From the NCBI RefSeq assembly GCF_029227915.1, contig NC_079875.1, forward strand, positions 8,985,001-9,049,000: a DNA stretch of 64,000 nucleotides. Direction: 5' to 3'. This DNA is from Hydractinia symbiolongicarpus. Taxonomy: Eukaryota > Cnidaria > Hydrozoa > Anthoathecata > Hydractiniidae. Below the pieces are notes generated by a model that saw nothing but the letters and a program-made list of their open reading frames with translations, had not been told where the DNA came from and did not search any database. Shown piece after piece: positions 47,401-59,400 of this stretch. Both the position numbers and the translations under genes were made by a program. Positions within the stretch are counted from its first letter, which is position 1. The number at the start of each line of letters is the position of its first letter.

Positions 47401-50400
47401 CATACTTTAGAAATTAAACAAATAAACAGTTTACCTTTGGTTGCTTTTATGATAGCTTCAATTAGTAATGGGTATTTTGTCATTCGAATAGTAACGTACG
47501 TGATGCATTCTGGTATAGATAAACGCCTGGTGCGGTCATTGAGTAAACAGTTCTGTAACAAAATAAATTTTGGGTCACGGAAAAAAATCCATAACACAAA
47601 CAACTTCTTTCAGGCTACACAACTGTTATTTACAGCGAGTGGTCTTTTTAAAAATTATTTTTACTAACTCACCTTCATAAAATTGGCATATTTTTTATCA
47701 CTTTTTAAATATTCTTTATATATCGATACTGCTTCAAGATGATGACTGCAGAAATGACCGTAAACTTGCTTTAACATTTCTCCACTCTCACCACCAAACT
47801 AAAAAAATAGAAGTGACAATCCACGAGAATATATTTTAAAGCAAAGAATGGTTAGCATAAAAACGCAAAGCAAAACAATAAAACATACATAAGATGTTGT
47901 GTTATCTGTCATCATTATAATCTAGCTCTTTCTATAAGGTACTTTTAGTACAGGGATGCAAGGTTTTACTAGGACATCCAAAAACATATAAATTTGGTAA
48001 TTGCTATTTTGGATACCATATTGCTCGATTAAGCATTTTTCGAACAAGTGCCCCTTTTGGCCCCTTTACTATATTTCAATTAGGAAAGCTTTTAACAAAA
48101 TTACAAAAGAGAATGGTCACTTATTAAAGAGTGGGCGTTTAATTAAGCATTTATGGTAAGTTTTTCTAGAATAAGAAACCAAGATTACTGGTCAGTCTTA
48201 TCATTCCAGCATTTGTGATTTCACTCACACACCTCCAAAAAAGCCATGAAAAAGCTTATTTTTCCATTTTTTTTCTGGTTAGATTTAGGAAATAGTAAAT
48301 AATAAAAAAGGACACATTTAAGAAATAAAACGATGATTCTTACAAATTTTTCTAATGTATCTCCTATGTTTTCAATGATATAATTGACACTTTCCACCTG
48401 TCTCGTTTTCATAGCAGCATAGAAGCCACCTGAAATAAAAATGTAAATCAATGAGAGATATGAGAGAATAGCTAGTTTGGTATGATAAAGCACAGCAAAG
48501 CATAAAAAAATGTTTAGTAAAGCAAAGCAAAGTGCACAGTATGGTACGTAGTTGATATTTTTAAACTAGGTGAATAATCTCAAAGGGAGTTTATGAAGTA
48601 TAATGTTTTAATAGTACAGGCCATTTCGTAAGAATTTAGGCAGGCGTGCGGTAGATCACATGCCTCAAAAATTCTGCACGTGCGATAAGCGTGCGATCAA
48701 AAAAAAATTTTTTACAAAAACATTTCCTTTACCCCTGTACACCGCACAGGGGCTGCTGTTTTGGCGTAAGGAACATACAAAGTGCAAGTTCCAACAATGT
48801 ACGGCAAGGAATTTCAACCTGAATACGAAGAAGTCGTAAGCAGACTCGTTAATTAAACTTTGTTATTACTTGTGGGGCAAACAGATATTTAAATTAAATT
48901 AAATTACGGAAAGTCGAACGGCCGCTAATAATAATATTTAATAAACCTTCGATGAATCATAAAAATTATTATCTAAAAGAATATTTCGTTATTAAAGAAG
49001 TTTTTTTTTCTTATTAATGATATTATCTTTTAGTTATTTTAACTTAAATAATGCTGAATTTCTTTTAAATTCTTCAAAAGGCGACCTTACAAAGATTAAA
49101 ATACTGTTGCATTTTTTTATAAAATCATTAAAATAAAACTCGCAAAGCCGTGTGTGGGGACGTGCGCGTGCGATCGCACGCCTCTCACGAAATGGCCTGA
49201 TAGTATGCGAATAAATGTAAGAAATCTAGATTAAAATATACAATGTTACAATTAGAAAAAAATCACTTACCATTTAGCTCAATTAAATCATCTATTAGTG
49301 GAAATATCTGACTAACAACGTCAGGGTCCATATTAAGTGAACGGACCATTCCATAAGCATAGATCTAGAACAAAAAATTACAAAACTTGGTACGATACGT
49401 AGACACATAAGTGCCTGATAAAAAGATTATGTTAAATAGGATAAAATACAAGTGGACATAGACAGGAAAATAATACGTGAGAACATAGCAGGTATGCAGT
49501 TTACATTACAAGTCAAGGTCAGACCACATTGTATTTAAGTGTTGTCCGCGTTCTTTCTCACCCAATAATTTTATTCTAGATGAACATTTATGCTGGCTTA
49601 CCTTCCTCATTATTTGCAGTACACGGACATATTGTGCTTCTGTTTGAATTAATTCTAAACACAAAGACATTTACTCAGATTTAAAATTTAAACACAAAGG
49701 TATCTGTAAATGTTTTTTTGAAAGTAAAACTATAGAATTACCATATATCACATCCTGACGTTTTATGTCTTTAGCATGCATTTTCCGCTGCACCTTTTTA
49801 TCCACGAGTTCACTCCACGTTTCAGGTTCATCCCTAGCATCCAAGTCGGAATCATACTAGAAAAATTGGTTGTGACAAAAACATAAAAAATTTGAACATA
49901 TGTGGATAGTATGCAAAATATATTTTTTTAGTTTTCAACTAAGTGAGCTTTAATTTCTTCATAGTTTAGTCAGTTTAGGTGACACACAAAATAAAAAGTG
50001 TATGCTAAAAATTAATCTAAGTTCAAATGTTTGGCATGCACTTTTCAATATGTGAGCCTTTCCTAAACAGGGTTCCTACTCTTTCTTCAACACAAAATTT
50101 GAGAAGATTTGAGGGTTTTTAAGAAGATTTTTGGTGATTTTTGAGGAGCTTTTGTTAACAAAATTGAGGAGAGTTTAGGAGAGAAATTTGCCCTTTTAAA
50201 AATGAAGGAACACACAGACTGGCATCTCAATATTTTTTTACAATATTTTTTTGCTTTAAATACAAGCACATCAATGTTTGCAAAGACGAAAACCTAAATT
50301 TCAAAAAAACTGAGGACATTCAAGAAGAATTGAGGAAACCTTTGGAATTTGAAGAGATATGAGGAGTCATGAGGAGGCGTGGGAACCCTGCTAAAACTAG

Positions 50401-53400
50401 CCTTCATACAATTCTACTTTAAGCTTCTTAAATTTTTACCTACCTCTGAATTTTCTTCAGCAATATAGGCTAAAAAAAATACCAAAAAATTTACAACGAA
50501 AAGAAACAATATTTCAGCGTGAATCACAGCCTTAGTTTTAAACAGACCTAAGTCCATTTTTCTGGCTCTTGAGAAGCACTGTTCAACTTTGGTTTTATAA
50601 TTACCCTATATTACATTCTTTTTATCTTAAGGTTACTGTAACTCCCGTATAAAAATATGCATAATAATTTTTAGATAATTTACTTTCACCATTGATATAT
50701 AAATGTTGTCGTAGAAAAAATCGTTAAAAAAACCAAAGTTAACGATTATGCATATGAGCTTTCTCCCTGAATAATTCTGAACGCCTGCACGCATATTCAA
50801 AATAAAAAAAAATAATATATAAACAAAAAAAAAAAAAGTAAATAAAAAAATATAAATAAATAAAAAGTATTGATAAATTATAAGGGTTTTTCTGAGCCTA
50901 CTCATAAAGTCATTTTTTTCCTTTACAGTAACCTTAAAACAAAAGCAAAACTTTCAGTTGTGCCACAGTTATGCCAAAACTTATTTTATGCATATTTTAA
51001 AAATAACGAATTTTTACACAAGAGGACTTAGGCCCTATAGCTTAATATGGACTTTTTAAAAATTTATCATCCATTTTGTGATCAAATTTAAGGGTGATTT
51101 TTATAATTCTCAGGTCATGCCATCTCTTGAGCTCACGCAGTAGAATTCAAAATACTAATTGACTGCGTAGGAATTCATTTTGGTTTAATAGGTTTTTTTT
51201 TTTTAAATTTTAATTTCATTATGGACATACACATATCTACATACTGTTATAACAACCTCCTCTGTTATGCTTTTTTTTAATGTTACAGAAAGACTACGCT
51301 GATTGCAATAATAATAAAAATGATTTTTAATAATTTGATAGTGTCTCCGTGTTTGGGGTTCACTGCTCATGAACCTTGCTTTGTGAACATCTCCTATCCT
51401 TTTAAAATAGCTATAGCTTTGCGTATTGTACAAAATAATGAAGGTTCTTCTAGTGTACCTTTTGAGGATAAATTGTCAAAATTTTATTACGATTTATGCA
51501 ATTGCACAAGCAACAAACATTCCACACAAGCTCAATTTTATTACTGATAAAAACGGGATTAGGCCTCTTTTAAATTAGGGGGTAGGTTTTTTTAAACCTT
51601 TTTTGGCGGTGAAGGAGGGACCTAAAATTCACAAAACTTAAATTGTTTGTTTAAAACTAATGGTGCATAATACATACAATATTAGGAAAAAAAAGTAAAC
51701 AAAATTCTATGAAGTTAATCAAACATCAAAAGTTTAAAAATTATTCTACCTGCATCAATGTCATCATCGTAACTAGATTTATGGATAGAATCAAGCGATG
51801 TACATGACCCAGCCAAATTTCTAAATAAGTACTAGCATTAATAATATCTGGAAAAAAAAGCAAACATACAATGAAGCATCAAAAAAGCGAAAAAATAGAT
51901 ATTTATTAATCAACACCATAATTCTTTAGAAAGTGCGCAAATAGGTGATCGGTTTAAAATCGCAAAATTATGAATAACTGTGGCAAGAAATTCTACACAA
52001 ATAACAAAAAAAATATGTTAAGTAGGGACTTATAAAATAACAACAATTTTATAAACATATTGCGTACTGAACACAGCTATGTCAATGAACAACAAAAGCA
52101 ACAAATATTGACTAAATATAAATAAGAGCACACTTGTGCTGTACACCTGCAAAGCACAAGACCTGAAATAATAAAACACCTGAAAAGTTGTTAGAAATTT
52201 TTTTTTGCAACATTTTTGGACAACTTTCAACAGTCCCCTTAGCCAACACTTTATTTACAAATCTATATTTAAAAAGCGAAAGAAAATTGACAATCAAAAT
52301 AAAGTGTCTTGAAACTTGAAACTAAATGTAAACTTGGACTTGTTTATGTAAAAATATTTGATGATGGTGAAAACTTGATGTTCCCTGTTAATAATTAACC
52401 CTAAATACAAACATTGCATTGCTTGATTATAAAAACAATGCAACAACATCCATAATTTTTTACAATAATTTAAAAAAAAATGTTTTTGTGTTGACATCAT
52501 TCTTATTTATTTAATTATTACTAACAACTTCTGCTTCTCATTTTAACAACAATTACAAAATCAGTTTAAAAATTAGCATCCAGAAGTTTATACAAAAACT
52601 GAAGTTGTAAAATTATACTGTATTTAAAAAACTTACAAAAACCCATCATAACAAAAAGATTGCAGACCTGACGAAATCACAAATATCACACTTGGTAGCA
52701 TCCATAGTTTTTTTTAGCACTTTGTTATAGATACTACTGTGTTTCAAATTGATGTGACATTGTCCTTATTTTTTTATTCTTCCAGGGTCCTTATAAAAAC
52801 TATTATAGTTTAATGCTGTTGCAATTAATAGAAGTACGAATGCGAAAGATATTTAGCAGTCTTATTTCTAATAACCAAACTAATTTAATTCATAAACTTA
52901 GTACTACACTGCCTTTTCCTACAATACAACTAATGGAAAAAAGCATTTCAAACATCTCTGTCCAAGCAATCTTTAGATTCATCATGATATGGGTATATTC
53001 TGAGGAAATAAGAAAGGCATATGCATCTCCATGCACAATATGAATAGTGAAGTAGGATTATAACAGTTTAAATTAAATATTAACAGATTTTTAATTAAAC
53101 AATTATTCTAAATTGAAAAAAAATTCTTGGCACCACAAAATGTACTCTTTATAAATCTATTTCTACGGTTATAAAGTTCTTTTTCATACCAAACATAGCA
53201 TAATCTTCTCACAGTTAACCATTTTAGAAAAATTATTTACTGAAAAAATACATCCCTACTTACACCGAAGCTTGCCGGTTCAATTTTCTTTGAAATCTAA
53301 ATCCAAACTCATAGCTAACTGATATAGAACGTTGTCTTTTCATATCCAAAATGTCAAAACAAACATTTTCTTGCACCACTTAAAAGATTCTTAAAGGCAA

Positions 53401-56400
53401 AGCCTCTGCTAAAATATCCTGTCTTCTTATAAAAACTTATTAAAAATAACAGCTGTAACATCAAAACCATCAACAAAAAACACAAGCTATTTCGTGATGA
53501 TCGTTAAACTATTTTTATTCTCAGTTTCAAAGTGCAGATGATATCTTGTGCAAACACAAAAGTTGAAATTTATATCAACAGCATGTGAACAGTAGATATT
53601 GGTAGGAGACATGTGTTTTCTTCCTAACTTCAAATGGTTTATTTAAACATCAATTATTGATCATGTTGGGACAGCAGAATACTCGCAAAACAAGACACAA
53701 GCTATTTTTAAAAATGCTATTCCTCAGAAATAGAATTTTATTATTGTGAGGACTTGTTTAAGTGAAATATTTTAACAAAAGTAAAAGAAAAGTAACAAAA
53801 GGGAGGAGGGTGTTGTAGATTTCATATTTATTACTTTTTCTTCAAAAGCAAATAATTAAAGTGTATTCACTATATGTTCATACAGTACAAAACATTCTAA
53901 ATTAAAAAAAAAATTTTTTGTGAACACATTTACAAATAACAACTTTACAACTCTTAAAAGCATTTACACAATGCTGTATAGAGCTTTCCAATGTAATAAA
54001 TGTGGTTTTGAGGTATGTACAAAAACAACATAAACATAATATGAACATAAATTTAGCCAGCATTCTTCAAATTTTTTTGTAAAAAAATCACACCACGTAA
54101 CAGAAATAAAGAGGACGAATATTTACTGGGTGGTTTGATGTGGAACCCTTCTACAAAAATAATGTATAAAATGTATACCTTGAAGATAGCATTGGTTGTG
54201 TATCAGATTCATGGGGTTCTTCGTGTAATGTATTACTGACCCTGAAAGAATATAAGAAAATGAAAAAAGAATAAAAAAAAATTAAAAAACATTTTTGTAA
54301 TTAACAAATTTCACCATCACCAAAATGAAGGAATAAAAAAAAAAACAAGAAAAATCTTACTTTCTGTTCATTTTTGGTGATTTTCTGTCAGCCCGTAGTT
54401 TATTATTTGCATCGTGTTTGTTGTTGGCACTGATAGAAGAGCCTCTGAATACAGGCTTCTCATTGACCTTTGATTCACCACTCTGAAAATTAAAACTTAG
54501 CAAAATGAGTAAAATAGCAAATGTAAATAGAAAGCGTTAGTTTAAGAATTACAGAAGAAAAAATTAAAAAATGGCAAATAAGCATTTATATGTGCTTCAA
54601 TAATGTGTTTACAGTATTGTAGAGCATCCCTTAGAGAATATAATATTATAAAAATTTCACATTTCCGTAGTTTTAGATTATATTTCATATCACTTACAGA
54701 TTTAGTAAAAGTTCGAAATGATGTCCCTCTTTTCGTTAGAAAAGTGGCTTTCTCTAATTTATTTGGTAATCCAACTAAATGAAAATAAGATTATAATAAA
54801 AAACAATATAACAACATGATGCAAAAATTATAAGAATTAGTAAACAAAATTTATATCTGTACAAAACTTTTAACAAAAAAGTGTCAAAAAATGAAGTAAG
54901 AAGCTTGCTTTGTTTTTATTTTGTTTACACTGTCAAATAACAACATGGAATAAATTCTTAGATAAACACAAAAAAAAAGTAAATTAAAATGTCAATTACT
55001 CAAAATACAACGATTTTAATCTTTTTTCTGGTTGTGACTCCTTCAGCCACAGAAAATAAAATGGAGTAGTGAAAAAAAATCTGAAATATTAACTGGTATA
55101 TTAATCAATATATTTATCAAAATCTAATCTAATGAGAAATGTCTGAATAGTAGTATATTTTGACAATTTTTTTTTAGAAATTTTAGTTAGTCAAATCTTC
55201 AGAGATGTTTAAGAAACATCTCTGAAAATTTCAATTGTATTTACTGATGCTTACAGTTTATAGGCTTTTAGCAAAATTTCTGTGAAAAAACACAAGCTAA
55301 AAGCACTATATAAATACTCCCCCCTCTAAATTCCCATTTAAATTGACGTTTTAAAAAAAGAATCATTTTACTTCAATCAGGTGTCATGTTTTTTATTCTT
55401 AATTTTATTTTGAAAACCTCTTTCCTCTTGCTCTTCAATCATGGAGGTTTAAAAGACAAGACAAAGACTTATAACAAATGCTCCCTGGACTTTTATTTTA
55501 AATTTTTTTATTTTGTTTTAAGAAATTTTTTAGAGGACCTTTAGTACATCATTCTTAAAGAATTAAGTTTCAAAACTTTTGAGACAAAAATATATCATAA
55601 TACAGTAATTCTGACTGTTATGAAAGTGGACATCTTATTTTTCTTTAAAGTTGCCCAAAAACAATTTTTCAACTTTATTTACACAAGTCATATGGGATGC
55701 ATACCAGACAGATGTCAATGCGTTAAATAAAATTAGTAAAGCCATTGCATTGTACTTTAGGTTTGAGACCTAATATCTGTAAATGGCTGGTAATACTGAT
55801 GCAACACTTGTGATTTAGCATATTAAGCGTCAGCAAGTAATTGCTTCCATAATTTCTGCACTTATTTGAATTACAAAATGTCGACAAAATTTTACTTACT
55901 ACTTTTGTTATCAATTTATATTTTAAACATTTAGCAACATATTTATAGCGTTATCACTTAACATAACACCTTGCTCTCAATGCAGTTTTTTTAATTTAGA
56001 TTATATGTTGTGAAAATATGTTGGCCATTGAGTGCGCAAATGCACAGTGCCGTCATAAATTACAAATGCTGCTGGGGCCACCTGGGACAAAAATGAGTCA
56101 CATGACATCGTTGAAATGCCTCTAAACCCAATGTTTCTTTAACTGCTCCTACAAAGCACATAATCCTATACGTTTTCTTGATCAACATTTAACTCTTCAC
56201 AATCAAAGGTAAACAAATGTCTTAAATTTGAATGATGGATCTTTACCATTGCTAGCTCAAGTAGAACTCTCTCTCTCTCCTCTTTCTAGATTAGTTTTAG
56301 CTAGCTCAGCTCTTTTTCAATAAATTCATAGGCTGAAGGACTAAACAGTACGAGGTTAAAAGCAAGTCAGAATATTCAGAGCCTTATGAATAAAAACACA

Positions 56401-59400
56401 CAAAAATAAACACAAAAATTTATTCAAAAACAAAGCAATCTTGGTAAGAGATACACAAAACAAATCAATGTTTTACCATCCCGCTAGGCAGCCATTAAAA
56501 ATCGCCCCGGGTGCACAAGATCGACTTTGTTGTTATAAAAGAAATAAACTACAGAACAGAATAGCGATAAACAAACACTAAATTTACAGACCCGTAGCCA
56601 CTTAATGCCACCAACTCGACCGCTTGATCCTGCGTGTTGTTGTTTGAGTAAGCACGAAATATAAGACCTTTAATTCAAATTGCGTAACATTTTCTACTAC
56701 GTAAGGTAGCCCTTAAGTGCGATGCTGAACCTTTTCAAATTATTACGCAAAACCTGTCCCATTACTTGGTCGACTTGCCAAAAGGATCAGGGTAATATTC
56801 GGAGAAACAACTATACGACAGCAATGAATTACATTCAAATTTGAACGACTTAACTACGTGGGGGAAAAAAAATGTTAAACGCCGTTTATATTTTCGGCCT
56901 ATTTAAAATTCAAGGTTTAAGACAAGGTTTTGTCCAGTTATTTGGCAAAGAAATTTAGATAAATCGCAACCTTTTCCTTAGTCTATCTTAGCAACATCGT
57001 TCACAGAAAAATTTGTCTCCCAATAGCGCTAGCGCTGCATTTAAAAACAAAACCCCGTGTTGCAATAAGACTAGGAATAAAATCGGGCATATTGTGAATA
57101 TGGCTCATTCTTGTTTGATATCAATAATTGCAACAAATTATTGACGATATGACCTGGACACGCCGAACTTAGTTACCGGTTTTCTAAAAGAAACTTCGTA
57201 TTTGACCGTTGATACCTTCGATTGTTATCAAGCCTAACCAACGTGAACAAATTAACTCCACTCGACAGTGCAAGTATTTTTTTCTTGAATTATTTTCAAC
57301 TCGCCGGCCTAAGTTTACGGCGGCCCTAATTACGCTGATTTCAAGGGTTGCACTTTGGAAATCCTACGCATTCTAAAAGGACACCAATACCAAAAGTTCA
57401 GAGAGTTACTTCCTTTGTTGACTAGCAGAGTCTTGTCAATTGAGGCAAAAAGTAGGTTGTATGAGGCCTGTGTAAGAAGTGTTATGTTGTACGGTAGTGA
57501 GACATGGGCAGTGAAGCAGGAAGATCTTGACCGTTTAGAAAGGAACGATATGAGAATGGTTAGGTGGATGTGTAATGCCAGTCTGAGAGACAGAAAGAGT
57601 TCAGATGAGCTAAGAAGCAGGCTAAGTCTCCGTAGAATTAAAGATGTTATCCAGATAAGAAGATTGAATTGGCTGGGGCACTTGGAAAGAATGGAGGAGG
57701 ATAATTGGGTAAGAAAGTGTAGAGACTTGATAGTTCCTGGGGCAAAGCCCAGAGGCAGACCGAGAAAGACTTGGCAGGAGGTTATAAGGATAGACTTGAT
57801 ACAGAGGAAGTTGAGTTTAGATCTAACACAGTCTAAATCAGATTGAAAGAGGGTCATTATTATGTCCCGTCCAACCCATGCTAGCATGGAAAATGGACGT
57901 TAAGCCGAGAATGAAGGAATGAATGCTTTGTTTTACGGAATTCGACGGAACATTTGAAAAAAGAAAAAAGGAAAAGTTATTCTTTGATATCCGATAATCA
58001 ATTTTTTTTACCTTAAGTGTGAACATTTTGTAAATTAACGCCAGCTTTTTTTTAATTTTATTTTGGCCTTTTTTTAAGACTGGCTCTTATTTCTGCCAGT
58101 CGCAAAAATAACACCGACTTAAGGCCGGAGTTGTAAGGGCCGATTAACGTCACGGCTAGCGAAAATAGATATGATTTGGTTTATAGTCGCGCATCAGCAT
58201 ACTTACAATCTGGTTTGGATGGTTGTGCTTTCTTTTTGTTCTAAAAGGAAAACAAAAAGCGTTAAAATTGACTGAATGGGGGAGGCAGGTAACAGTGACA
58301 AACATGAGCAGTCACCTTCGCGTCTGAGTCTTTCCGTTCACGATGGTCTTTCTTCTCTTTTTGAGACTGAAAATACACGCATTGCTATGACTCCGAGAAA
58401 TGACGTCATGTTTATTTATAGAAAAAAACAAAGGCGATTCATATCTTACTTTTTTCTCTTTTGGTTTACCACGAAATAAACCATAGCGTTTCTTTTGTTT
58501 TTCGTCCTGACTGGATTTTCGCTACAAGAACAAAAACGTATGAGCAATTTATTAAAACATAAAGTCAAGAAAGGTTATTAAATTAATCCGTCATTACATC
58601 ATTGCCTAATTAAAGTGGTTACTTCATCAAGTATTTAAAACTTTCGAAAGTAACATCGAAACTGAAACATTGCATGCCTAAGTAAACAAATACAGAAATT
58701 TAAACACCACACAACAGAAGGGCTGTTTTTCACCCAAGAAAATTTTCTGGGGAGTGGAACAGACAAGAAAAGAATTTTCTGATGGTTACCAATGTGAGTG
58801 CTAACGTGTTTACAATGGTTGCCGATACAAACAAATTTAAATGAGAAAGGCTGATGAGAAAGTCCTATCAACTTGAACGGTAATGTTGTTTACATCATGT
58901 AAAAACAGAAAAAAAATTCGTAAAAATATTGAAGACGAATATATAAGGAGAGAGGAGTTTCTAAATAATAGAGCGCGTCAGGTACAAGAAACTACGCACA
59001 GTCAAGCTTAAGAACCTATATAGGAGCCAGGGTTCAGAATCTATGCAGGGCGAGGGTTAGGAATCTACGCACATCATGTTCAGCGTGACGTTCGGCGATC
59101 TCGAAAGAAGTTCCTTCATCGGTGTCTTCATCTTCTTGATTTGCAAATTTTCGGCCATAACTAAGATATAAGAACATTAATTAACATGTCTAATATTACC
59201 TCATATGAAACTTGTTGACCCTAATTATACAGGTCCTAAATTAACGCCCGCTCATTTCAAGGCGGTACTGGCTTTTTTTTACGGTCAAACTCTCATAGAC
59301 ACATCGAACGGCGACGCTTCCAACGCTACCCAATTAAAACTACCGCGTGAAAAAACGAAAAAGAAGAAAAAGGAAGGTTTAATTTTGTACCATTCTGAAA

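Larger units (their letters stand above)
54775..58206 (-). other. Large RhoGEF intron 8
   Basis: 3.4 kb without a convincing exon. It holds a dispersed repeat (55780-56120) and the LINE fragment (57355-57930). The sequence around 56500-57300 is less AT-rich than the rest of the intron but shows no open frame of note. Confidence 0.5.

Noticed and set aside
55255-55281. Possible extra RhoGEF exon in intron 8
   Set aside because: Acceptor and donor exist but the required phase 1 gives an immediate TAA.
57330-57887. 185-codon minus-strand ORF
   Set aside because: Antisense shadow of the LINE C-terminal fragment at 57355-57846.
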